The notes under the pieces are model-generated. The model searched no databases and was not told the DNA's origin. It worked only from the letters and a program-made list of their open reading frames with translations. Shown here piece after piece: positions 1-13,100 of a stretch of 64,000 nt of DNA; the first letter of the stretch is position 1; each line of letters starts with the position of its first letter. This stretch comes from Eutreptiella sp. 'Long Island Sound 2002' (Eukaryota > Euglenozoa > Euglenophyceae > Eutreptiales > Eutreptiaceae): assembly GCA_964036045.1 (NCBI GenBank), contig OZ038384.1:57881355-57945354 (forward strand), written 5' to 3'. Position numbers and translations under genes: made by a program.

Positions 1-2319
1 GGTACATGCATGAGGTATGGCGGGGCCTTGGTACATGCATGAGGGATGGCGGGGCTTTGGTACATGCATGAGGTATGGCGGGGCTTTGGTACATGCATGA
101 GGGAAGGCGGGGCCTTGGTACATGCATGAGGTATGGCGGGGCTTTGGTACATGCATGACTTATGGCGGGGCCTTGGTACATGCATCAGGTCTGGCGGGGC
201 TTCGGTACATGAATGGGGTATGGCGGGGCATTGGTACATGCATGAGGTATGGCGGGGCTTTGGTACATGCATGAGGGACGGCCGGGCTTTGGTACATGCA
301 TGAGGCATGGCGGGGCTTTGGTACATGCATGTGGTATGGCGGGGCTTTGGTACATGCATGAGGTATGGCGGGGCTTTCGTACATGCATGAGGTATGGCGG
401 GGCTTCGGTACATGCATGAGGTGTGGCAGAGCTTCGGTACATGCATGAGGTATGGCGGGGCATTGGCACATGCATGAGGTATGGCGGGGCATTGGTACAT
501 GCATGAGGTATGGCGGGGCTTTGGTACATGCATGAGGTATGGCGGGGCTTTGGTACATGCATGACATATGGCGGGGCCTTGGTACATGCATGAGGGATGG
601 CGGGGCCTTGGTACATGCATGAGGTATGGCGGGGCTTCGGTACATGCATGAGGGATGGCGGGGCTTTGGTATATGCATGAGGTCTGGTGGGGCTTTGGTT
701 CATGCATGACTTATGGCGGGGCTTCGGTACATGCATGAGGTATGGCGGGGCTTCGGTACATGCATGAGGTATGGCGGGGCCTCCGTACATGAATGAGGTA
801 TGGCGGGGCAGTGGTGCATGCATGAGGTATCGCGGGTCTTTGGTACATGCATGAGGGAAGGCGGGGCTTTGGTACATGCATGAGGTATGGCGGGGCTTTG
901 GTACATGCATGAGGTATGGCGGGGCTTTGGTAGATGCATGAGGTATGGCGGGGCCTTGGCACATGCATGAGGTATGGCAGGCCCTTGGTACATGCATGAG
1001 GGATGGCGGGGCTTTGGTACATGCATGAGGTATGGCCGGGCTTTGGTACATGCATGAGGTATGGCGGGGTTTTGGTACATGCATGAGGTATGGCGGGGCT
1101 TTGGTACATGCATGAGGTATGGCGGGGCTTCGGTACATGCATGAGGAATGGCGGGGTTTTGGTACATGCATGAGGTATGGCGGGGCTTTGGTACATGCAT
1201 GAGGTATGGCGGGGCATTGGTTCATGCATGAGGTATGGCGGGGCTTTGGTACATGCATGAGGTATGGCGGGGCTTTGGTACATGCCTGAGGTATGGCGGG
1301 GCTTTGGTACATGAATGAGGTATGGCGGGCCTTTGGTACATGCATGAGGTGTGGCAGGGCTTCGGTACATGCATGAGGTATGGCGGGGCATTGGTACATG
1401 CATGAGGTATGGCGGGGCATTGGTACATGCATGAGGTATGGCGGGGCTTTGGTACATGCATGAGGTATGGCGGGGCTTTGGTACATGCATGAGATATGGC
1501 GGGGCTTTGCTACATGCATGAGGGATGGCGGGGCCTTGGTACATGCATGAGGTATGGCGGGGCTTCGGTACATGCATGAGGGATGGCGGGGCTTTGGTAC
1601 ATGCATGAGGGATGGCAGGGCTTTGGTACATGCATGACTTATGGCGGGGCTTCGGTACATGCATGAGGTATGGCGGGGCTTCGGTACATGCATGAGGTAT
1701 GGCGGGGCCTCCGTACATACATGAGGTATGGCGGGGCAGTGGTGCATGCATGAGGTATCGCGGGGCTTTAATACATACATGAGGGAAGGCGGGGCCTTGG
1801 TACATGCATGAGGTATGGCGGGGCTTTGGTACATGCATGAGGTATGGCGGGGCATTGGTAGATGCATGAGGTATGGCGGGGCCTTGGCACGTGCATGAGG
1901 TATGGCGGGGCCTTGGTACATGCATGAGGGATGGCGGGGCTTTGGTACATGCATGAGGTATGGCCGGGCTTTGGTACATGCATGAGGAATGGCGGGGTTT
2001 TGGTACATGCATGAGGTATGGCGGGGCTTCGGTACATGCATGAGGTATGGCGGGGCATTGGTTCATGCATGAGGTATGGCGGGGCTTTGGTACATGCATG
2101 AGGTATGGCGGGGCATTGGTTCATGCATGAGGTATGGCGGGGCCTTGGTACATGCATGAGGTATGGGAGGGCTTCGATACATGGATGAGGGAAGGCGGGG
2201 CTTCGGTACATGCATGAGGTATGGCGGGGCCCCGGTACATGCATGACTTATGGCGGGGCTTCGGTACATGCATGAGGTATGGCGGGGCCTTGGTACATGC
2301 ATGAGATATGGCGGGGCTT

Positions 2320-4690
2320 TGGTACATGCATGAGGTATGGCGGGGCTTTGGTACATGCATGACTTATGGCGGGGCTTCGGTACATTCATGAGGTATGGCG
2401 GGGCTTCGGTACATGCATGAGGTATGGCGCGGCCTCCGTACATGCATGAGGTATGGCGGGGCATTGGTGCATGCATGAGGTATCGCGGGGCTTTGGTACA
2501 TGCATGAGGTATGGCGGGGCCTTGGTACATGCATGAGGTATGGCGGGGCATTGGTACATGCATGAGGTATGGCGGGGCCTTGGTACATGCATGAGGGATG
2601 GAGGGGCTTTGGTACATGCATGAGGTATGGCAGGGCCTTGGTACATGCATGAGGGATGGCGGGGCTTTGGTACATGCATGAGGTATGGGAGGGCTTCGGT
2701 ACATGCATGAGGGATGGCGGGGCATTGGTACATGTATGAGGGAAGGTGGGGCTTTGGTACATGCATGAGGTATGGCGGGGCATTGGTACATGCATGAGGT
2801 ATGGCGGGGCTTTGGTACATGCATGAGGTATGGCAGGGCTTCGGTACATGCATGAGGTATGGCGGGGCTTTGGTACATGCATGAGGTATGGCAGGGCTTC
2901 GGTACATGCATGAGGTATGGCAGGGCTTCGGTACATGCATGAGGTATGGCGGGGCTTTGGTACATGCATGAGGTATGGCAGGGCTTTGGTACATGCATGA
3001 GGGATGGCGGGGCTTTGGTACATGCATGAGGTATGGCGGGACTTCGGTACATGCATTATGTATGGCAGGGCTTCGCCAGATGCATGAGGTGTGGCGGGGC
3101 TTTGGTACATGCATGAGGTATGTCAGGGCTTCGGTACATGCATGAGGTATGGCAGGGCTTCGGTACATGCATGAGGTATGGCGGGGCTTTGGTACATGCA
3201 TGAGGTATGGCAGGGCTTTGGTACATGCATGAGGGATGGCGGGGCTTTGGTACATGCATGAGGTATGGCGGGGCTTTGGTAGATGCATGAGGTATGGCGG
3301 GGCCTTGGTACATGCATGAGGTATGGCAGGGCCTTGGTACATGCATGAGGGATGGCGGGGCTTTGGTACATGCATGAGGGATCGCGGGGCCTTGGTACAT
3401 GCATGAGGTATGGCGGGGCATTGTTACATGCATGAGGTATGGCGGGGCTTTGGTACATGCATGAGGTATGGCGGGGCATTGGTTCATGCATGAGGTATGG
3501 CGGGGCTTTGGTACATGCATGAGGTATGGCGGGGCTTTGGTACATGCATGACTTATGGCGGGGCTTCGGTACATTCATGAGGTATGGCGGGGCTTCGGTA
3601 CATGCATGAGGTATGGCGCGGCCTCCGTACATGCATGAGGTATGGCGGGGCATTGGTGCATGCATGAGGTATCGCGGGGCTTTGGTACATGCATGAGGTA
3701 TGGCGGGGCCTTGGTACATGCATGAGGTATGGCGGGGCATTGGTACATGCATGAGGTATGGCGGGGCCTTGGTACATGCATGAGGGATGGCGGGGCTTTG
3801 GTACATGCATGAGGTATGGCAGGGCCTTGGTACATGCATGAGGGATGGCGGGGCTTTGGTACATGCATGAGGTATGGGAGGGCTTCGGTACATGCATGAG
3901 GGATGGCGGGGCATTGGTACATGTATGAGGGAAGATGGGGCTTTGGTACATGCATGAGGTATGGCGGGGCATTGGTACATGCATGAGGTATGGCGGGGCT
4001 TTGGTACATGCATGAGGTATGGCAGGGCTTCGGTACATGCATGAGGTATGGCGGGGCTTTGGTACATGCATGAGGTATGGCAGGGCTTCGGTACATGCAT
4101 GAGGTATGGCAGGGCTTCGGTACATGCATGAGGTATGGCGGGGCTTTGGTACATGCATGAGGTATGGCAGGGCTTTGGTACATGCATGAGGGATGGCGGG
4201 GCTTTGGTACATGCATGAGGTATTGCGGGACTTTGGTACATGCATTATGTATGGCAGGGCTTCGGTAGATGCATGAGGTGTGGCGGGGCTTTGGTACATG
4301 CATGAGGTATGTCAGGGCTTCGGTACATGCATGAGGTATGGCAGGGCTTCGGTACATGCATGAGGTATGGCGGGGCTTTGGTACATGCATGAGGGATGGC
4401 GGGGCTTTGGTACATGCATGAGGTATGGCGGGGCTTTGGTAGATGCATGAGGTATGGCGGGGCCTTGGTACATGCATGAGGTATGGCAGGGCCTTGGTAC
4501 ATGCATGAGGGATGGCGGGGCTTTGGTACATGCATGAGGGATCGCGGGGCCTTGGTACATGCATGAGGTATGGCGGGGCATTGTTACATGCATGAGGTAT
4601 GGCGGGGCTTTGGTACATGCATGAGGTATGGCGGGGCATTGGTTCATGCATGAGGTATGGCGGGGCTTTGGTACATGCATGAGGTATGGC
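2320..4690. repeat. Higher-order repeat, 1,189 bp (41 units), two copies
   Basis: Two successive blocks share the same order of variant units. The rare variant GGTATGGCGCGGCCTCC occurs at 2,421 and again at 3,610, exactly 1,189 bp (41 x 29) apart. The rare variant TTATGTATGGCAGGGC likewise occurs near 3,056 and 4,245. Toward the right end the offset falls to 1,160 bp (40 units), as shown by GGGATCGCGG at 3,378 and 4,538, so one unit was lost from the second copy or gained in the first. The block arose by unequal exchange or slippage at a scale much larger than the base unit. The outer limits are approximate. Confidence 0.85.
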
Positions 4691-7600
4691 GGGGCTTTGG
4701 TACATGCATGAGGTATGGCGGGGCTTTGGTACATGCATGAGGTATGGCGGGGCTTCGGTACATGCATGAGGTATGGTGGGGCTTCGGTGCATGCATGAGG
4801 TATGGCGGGCCTTCGGTACATGCATGACTTATGGCGTGGCTTCGGTACGTGCATGATTTATGGCGGGGCCTTGGTACATGCATGAGATATGGTGGGGCTT
4901 TGGTACATGCATGAGGTATGGCGGGGCCTTGGTACATGCATGAGGTATGCCGGGGCCTTGGTACATGCATGAGGTATGGCGGGGCTTTGGTACATGCATG
5001 AGGTATGGCAGGGCTTCGGTACATGCATGAGGTATGGCGGGGCTTCGGTACACGCATGAGGTATGGCGCGGCGTTGGTACATGCATGAGGTATGGCGGGG
5101 CTTTGGTACATGCATGAGGTATGGCGGGGCTTTGGTACATGCATGAGGTATGGCGGGGCATTGGTACATGCATGAGGTATGGCGGGGCTTTGGTACATGC
5201 ATTAGGGAAGGCGGGGCTTTGGTACATGCATGAGGTGTGGCGGGGCTTCGGTACATGCATGAGGTATGGCGGGGCTTTGATACATGCATGAGGTATGGCG
5301 GGGCCTTGGTACATGCATGAGGTATGGCGGGGCTTCGGTACATGCATGAGGTATGGCGGGGCTTTGGTACATGCATGAGGTATGGCAGGGCTTCGGTACA
5401 TGCATGAGGTATGGCGGGGCTTCGATACATGCATGAGGTATGGCGGGGCCTTGGTACATGCATGAGGTATGGCGGGGCTTCGGTACATGCATGAGGGAAG
5501 GCGGGGCTTTGGTACATGCATGAGGTATGGCGGGGCTTTGGTACATGCATGAGGTATGGCGGGGCTTTGGTACATGCATGAGGTATGGCGGGGCTTTGGT
5601 ACATGCATGAGGTATGGCGGGGCTTCGGTACATGGATGAGGTATGGCGGGGCTTTGGTACATGCATGAGGTATGGCGGGGCATTGGTACATGCATGAGGT
5701 ATGGCGGGGCCTCCGTACATGCATGAGGTATGGCGGGGCATTTGTGCATGCATGAGGTATGGTGGGGCCTTGGTACATGCATGAGGGAAGGCGGGGCTTT
5801 GGTACATGCATGAGGGATGGCGGGGCTTTGGTACATGCATGAGGTATGGCGGGGCTTTGGTAGATGCATGAGGTATGGCGGGGCCTTGGTACATGCATGA
5901 GGTATGGCAGGGCCTTGGTACATGCATGAGGGATGGCGGGGCTTTGGTACATGCATGAGGGATCGCGGGGCCTTGGTACATGCATAAGGGATGGCGGGAA
6001 TTTGGTACATGCATGAGGTATGGCGGGGCTTTGGTACATGCATGAGGTATGGCGGGGCATTGGTTCATGCATGAGGTATGGCGGGGCTTTGGTACATGCA
6101 TGAGGTATGGCGGGGCTTTGGTACATGCATGAGGTATGGCGGAGCTTTGGTACATGAATGGGGCAAGGCGGGGCTTTGGTACATGCATGAGGGAAGGCGG
6201 GGCTTCGGTACATGCATGAGGTTTGGCGGGGCTTCGGTACATGCATGGCTTATGGCGGGGCTTCGGTACATGCATCAGGTCTGGCGGGGCCTTGGTACAT
6301 GCATGAGATATGCTGGGGCTTTGGTACAGCCATGAGGTATGGCGGGGCCTTGGTACATGCATGAGGGATGGCGGGGCTTTGGTATATGCATGAGGTATCG
6401 CGGGGCTTTGGTACATGCATGACTTATGGCGGGGCTTCGGTACATGCATGAGGTATCGCGGGGCTTCGGTACATGCATGATGTATGGCGGGGCCTCCGTA
6501 CATGCATGAGGTATGGCGGGGCCTTGGTACATGCATGAGGTACGGCGGGGCCTTGGTACATGCATGAGGTATGGCGGGGCTTCGATACACGCATGAGGTA
6601 TGGCGGGGCTTTGGTACATGCATGACTTATGGCGGGGCTTTGGTAGATGCATGAGGGAGGGCGGGGCTTTGGTACATGCATGAGGTATGGCGGGGCATTG
6701 CTACATGCATGAGGTATGGCGGGGCTTTGGTACATGTGTGAGGTATGGCGGGGCATTGGTACATGCATGAGGGATGGCGGGGCTTTGGTACATGCATGAG
6801 GGAGGGCGGGGCTTCGGTACATGCATGAGGTATGGCGGGGCTTTGGTATATGCATGAGGGAGGGCGGGGCTTTGGTACATGCATGAGGTACGGCGGGGCT
6901 TCAGTACATGAATGAGGTATGGCTGGGCATTGGTACGTGCATGAGGGATGGCGGGGCCTTGGTACGTGCATGAGGTATGGCGGGGCTTTGGTATATGCAT
7001 GAGGGAGGGCGGGGCATTGGTACATGCATGAGGTATGGCGAGGCCCTGGTACATGCATGAGGTATGGCGGGGCGTCGGTACATGCATGAGTTATGGCGGG
7101 GCTTTGTTACATGAATGAGGTATGGCGGGGCTTTGGTACATGCATGAGGTATGGCGGGGCATTGGTACATGCATGAGGGATGGCGGGGCCTTGGTACATG
7201 CTTCAGGTATGGCGGGGCCTTGGTACATGCATGAGGTATGGCGGGGCTTTGGTACATGCATGAGGTATGGCGGGGCTTTGGTACATGCATGAGGTATGGC
7301 GGGGCATTGGTACATGCATGAGGTGTGGCGGGGCTCCGGTACATACATGAGGTATGGCGGGGCTTTGGTACATGCATGAGGTATGGCGGGGCTTTGGTAC
7401 ATGCATGAGGTATGGCGGGGCTTTGGTACATGCATGAGGTATGGCGGGGCCTTGGTACGTGCATGAGGTATGGCGGGGCTTTGGTATATGCATGAGGGAG
7501 GGCGGGGCCTTGGTACATGCATGAGGTATGGCGGGGCATTGGTATATGCATGAGGTATGGCGAGGCCCTGGTACATGCATGAGGTATGGCGGGGCGTCGG

Positions 7601-10092
7601 TACATGCATGAGGTATGGCGGGGCTTTGGTACATGCATGAGGTATGGCGGGGCATTGGTACATGCATGAGGGATGGCGGGGCCTTGGTACATGCATCAGG
7701 TATGGCGGGGCTTTGGTACATGCATGAGGTATGGCGGGGCTTTGGTACATGCATGAGGTATGGCGGGGTATTGGTACATGCATGAGGTATGGCGGGGCAT
7801 TGGTACATGCATGAGGTGTGGCGGGGCTTCGGTACATACATGAGGTATGGCGGGGCTTTGGTACATGCATGAGGGAAGGCGGGGCTTTGGTACATGCATC
7901 AGGTATGGCGGGGCTTTGGTACATGCATGAGGTATGGCGGGGCCTTGGTACATGCATGATGTATGGCGGGGCTTCGGTACATACATGAGGTATGGCGGGG
8001 CTTTGGTACATGCATGAGGGAAGGCGGGGCTTTGGTACATGCATGAGGTATGGCGGGGCTTTGGTACATACATGAGGTATGGCGGGGCTTCGGTACATGC
8101 ATGAGGTATGGCGGGGACTTGGTAAATGCATGAGGTATGGCGGGGCTTTGGTATAAGCATGACGTATGGCGGGGCCTTGGTACATGCGTGAGGTCTGGCG
8201 GGGCTTCGGTACATGCATGAGGTATTGCGGGGCTTTGGTACATGCATGAGGTATGGCGGGCCTTTGGTACATGCATGAGGTATGGCGGGGCATTGGTACA
8301 TGCATGAGGGAAGGCGGGGCCTTGGTACATGCATGAGGTATGGCGGGGCTTTCGTACATGCATGAGGTATGGCCGGGCCAAGGTACATGCATGACTTATG
8401 GCGGGGCTTTGGTACATGCATGAGGTATGGCGGGGCCTTGGTACATGCATGAGGGAAGGCGGGGCCTTGGTACATGCATGAGGGAAGGCGGGGCTTTGGT
8501 ACATGCATGAGGTATGGTGGGGCCTTGGTAAATGCATGAGGTATGGCGGGGCCTTGGTACATGCATGAGGTATGGCGGGGCTTCGGTACATGCATGACTT
8601 ATGGCGGGGCTTTGGTACATGCATGAGGTATGGCGGGGCCTTGGTACATGCATGAGGGAAGGCGGGGCCTTGGTACATGCATGAGGGAAGGCGGGGCTTT
8701 GGTACATGCATGAGGTATGGCGGGGCCTTGGTAAATGCATGAGGTATGGCGGGGCCTTGGTACATGCATGAGGTATGGCGGGGCTTCGGTACATGCATGA
8801 CTTATGGCGGGGCATTGGTACATGCATGAGGGATGGCGGGGCCTTGGTACATGCATGAGGTATGGCGGGGCTTTGGTACATGCATGAGGTATGGCGGGGC
8901 TTCGGTACACGCATGAGGTATGGCAGGGCTTTGGTACATGCATGAGGTATGGCGGAGCTTTGGTACATGCATGATGTATGGCGGGGCTTTGGTACATGCA
9001 TGAGGGAAGGCGGGGCCTTGGTACATGCATGAGGTATGGCGGAGCTTCGGTACATGCATGAGGTATGGCGGGGCTCCGGTACATGCATGAGATATGGCGG
9101 GGCTTTGGTACATGCATGAGGGAAGGCGGGACTTTGGTACCTGCATGAGGTATGGCGGGGCATTGGTTCATGCATGAGGTATGGCGGGGCCTTGGTACAT
9201 GCATGAGGTATGGCCGGACCTTGGTACATGCATGAGGGATGGGGGGGCCTCGGTACATGAATGAGGTCTGGCGGGGCTTCGGTACATGCATGAGGTATGG
9301 CGGGGCTTCGGTACATGAATGAGGTCTGGCAGGGCTTCGGTACATGCATGAGGTATGGCTGGGCTTTGATACATGCATGACTTATGGCGGGGCTTCGGTA
9401 CATGCATGAGGTATGGCCGGGCCTTGGTACATGCATGGGGTATGGCGGGGCTTTGGTACATGCATGAGGGATGGCGGGGCCTTGGTACATGCATGAGGGA
9501 TGGCGGGGCTTTGGTACATGCATGAGAAATGGCGGGGCTTTGGTACATGCATGAGCTATGGTGGGGCTTCGGTACATGCATGAGGTATGGCGGGGCTTCG
9601 GTACATGCATGAGGTATGGCGGGGCTTTGGTACATGCATGAGGTATGGCGGGGCTTCGGTACATGCATGAGGGATGGCGGGGCTTTGGTGCATGCATCAG
9701 GTATGGCGGGGCTTCGGTACATGCATGAGGTATGGTGGGGCTTCGGCACATGTATGAGGTATGGCGGGGCTTTGGTACATGCATGAGGTATGGCAGGGCT
9801 TCGGGACATGCATGAGGGATGGCGGGGCCTTTGTACATGCATGAGGTATGGCGGAGCTTCGGTACATGCATGACTTATGGCGGGGCTTCGGTACATGCAT
9901 CAGGTATGGCGGGGCTTTGATACACGCATGCCGTATGGCGGGGCTTTGGTACATGCATGAGGTATGGCGGGGCTTTGGTATATGCATGAGGGAAGGCGGG
10001 GTTTCAGTACATGCATGACGTATGGCGGGGCCTTGGTACATCCATGACTTATGGCGGGGCTTTGGTACATGCATGAGGTATGGCGGGGCATT

Positions 10093-10100
10093 GGTACACT
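10093..10100. other. Partial-unit insertion in the satellite
   Basis: An extra GGTACACT precedes a normal GGTACATGCATG start, so the first bases of the unit are duplicated and the 29-bp phase shifts by 8. It is one of the few true phase breaks in the first 12 kb and can serve as a positional landmark. Confidence 0.75.
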
Positions 10101-13100
10101 GGTACATGCATGAGGGATGGCGGGGCCTTGGTACATGCGTGAGGTATTGCGGGGCTTTGGTATATGCATGAGGGAGGGCGGGGCTTTGGTACATGCATGA
10201 GGTATGGCGGGGCATTGGTACATGCATGAGGTATGGCGAGGCCTTGGTACATGCATGAGGTATGGCGGGGCGTCGGTACATGCTTGAGGTATGGCGGGGC
10301 TTTGGTACATGCATGAGGTATGGCGGGGCATTGGTACATGCATGAGGGGTGGCGGGGCTTTGGTACATGCATGAGGTATGGCAGGGCATTGGTACATGCA
10401 TGAGGGATGGCGGGGCTTTGGTACATGCATGAGGGAAGGCGGGGCATTTGTACATGCATGAGGTATGGCGGGGCTTTGGTACATGCATGAGGTATGGCGG
10501 GGCCTTGGTAAATGCATGAGGTATGGCGGGGCTTTGGTACATGCATGAGATATGGCGGGGCTTTGGTACATGCATGAGGTATGGCGGGGCTTTGGTACAT
10601 GCATGAGGTATGGCGGGCCTTCGGTACATGCATGACTTATGGCGCGGCTTCGGTACATGCATGAGGTATGGCGGGGCCTTGGTACATGCATGAGGTATGG
10701 CGGGGCTTTGGTACATGCATGAGGTATGGCGGGGCCTTGGTATATGCATGAGGTCTGGCGGGGCTTCGGTACATGCATGAGGTATGGCGGGGCTTTGGTA
10801 CATGCATGAGGTATGGCGGGGCTTTGATACATGCATGAGGTATGGCGGGGCATTGGTACATGCATGAGGGAAGGCGGGGCCTTGGTAGATGCATGAGGTA
10901 TGGCGGGGCTTTTGTACATGCATGAGGTATGGCGGGGCCTTGGTACATGCATGACTTATGGCGGGGCTTTCGTACATGCATGAGGTATGGCGGGGCCTTG
11001 GTACATGCATGAGGGACGGCGGGGCATTGGTACATGCATGAGGATTGGCGGGGCTTCGGTACATGCATGAGGTATGGCGGGGCTTCGGTACATGCATGAG
11101 GTACGGCGGGGCTTCGGTACATCCCTGACGTATGGCGGGGCTTTGGTACATGCATGAGGTATGGCGGGGCATTGGTACATGCATGAGTGATGGCGGAGCC
11201 TTGGTACATGCATGAGGTATGGCGGTGCTTCGGTACATCCCTGACTTATGGCGGGGCTTTGGTACATGCATGAGGTATGGCCATGCTTCGGTACATGCAT
11301 GACTTATGGCGGGGCTTCGGTACATGCATGAGGTATGGCGGGGCTTCGGTACATGCATGAGGTATGGCGGGGCCTTGGTACATGCATGGGGTATGGCGGG
11401 GCATTGGTACATGCATGATGGATGGCGGAGCCTTGGTACATGCATGAGGGATGGCGCGGCTTTGGTACCGGCATGAGGAATACCGGGGCTTTGGTACATG
11501 CATGAGGTATGGCGGGGCTTCGGTACATGCATGAGGTATGGCGGGGCTTTGGTACATGCATGAGGTATGGCCGGGCTTCGGTACATGCATGAGGGATGGT
11601 GGGGCTTTGGTACATGCATGAGGTATGGTGGGGCTTTGGTACATGCATGAGGTGTGGCGGGGCTTTGGTACATGCATGAGCTATGGCGGGGCTTCGGTAC
11701 ATGTATGAAGTATGGCGGGGCTTTGGTACATGCATGAGGTATGGCGGGGCTTCGGTACATGCATGAGGGATGGCGGGGCTTTGGTACATGCATGAGGTAT
11801 GGCGGAGCTTCGGTACATGCATGACTTATGGCGGGGCTTTGGTAGATGCATGAGGTATGGCGGGGCTTTGATACACGCATGAGGTATGGCGCGGCTTTGG
11901 TACATGCATGACTTATGGCGGGGCTTTGGTAGATGCATGAGGTATGGCGGGGCTTCGGTAGATGCATGAGGTATGGCGGGGCTTTGGTATATGCATGAGG
12001 GAGGGCGGGCCTTTGGTACATGCATGAGGTATGGCGGGGCATTGGTACATGCATGAGGTATGGCGGGGCTTCAGTACATGCATGACGTATGGCGGGGCCT
12101 TGGTACATGCATGAGGTACGGCGGGGCTTTGGTACATGCATGACGTATGCCAGGGCTTCGGTACATGCATGAGGTATGACGGGGCGTTGGTACATGCATG
12201 AGGTATGGCGGGGCTTTGGTACATGCATGAGGTATGGCGGGGCATTGGTACATGCATGAGGGATGGCGGGGCTGTGGTACATGCATGAGGGAAGGCGGGG
12301 CCTTGGTACATGCTCGGTACTGCATGAGATATGGCGGGGCTTTGGTACATGCATTAGGGAAGGCGGGGCTTTGGTACATGCATGAGGTATCGCGAGGCAT
12401 TGGTTCATGCATGAGGACTGGCGGGCCTTTGGTACATGCATGAGATATGGCGGGGCTTCGGTACATGCATGAGATATGGCGGGAATTTGGTACATGCATG
12501 AGGTATGGCGGGGCATTGGTTCATGCATGAGGGATGGCGGGGCTTTGGTTCATGCATGCGGACTGCGGGGCCTTTGGTACATGCATGAGGTATGGCGGGG
12601 CTTCGGTACATGCATGAGGGATGGCGGGGCTTTGGTACCTGCATTAGGGAAGGCGGGGCTTTGGTACATGTATGAGGTATCGCGAGGCATTGGTTCATGC
12701 ATGAGGACTGGCGGGCCTTTGGTACATGCATGAGGTATGGCGGGGACTTGGGCCATGCATGAGGTATGGAGGGGCTTCGGTACATGCATGAGGTATGGCG
12801 GGGCTTTGGTACATGCATGAGGTATGGCGGGGCATTGGTACATGCATGAGGGATCGCGGGGCCTTGGTACATGCATCAGGTATGGCGGGGCTTTGGTACA
12901 TGCATGAGGTATGGCGGGGCCTTGGTACATGCATGAGGGATGGCGGGGCTTTGGTACATGCATGAGGGAAGGCGGGGCATTGGTACATGCATGAGGTATG
13001 GCGGGGCTTCAGTACATGCATGAGGTATGGCGGGGCTTTGGTACATGCATGAGATATGGTGGGGCTTTGGTACATGCATGAGGTATGGCAGGGCTTTGGT

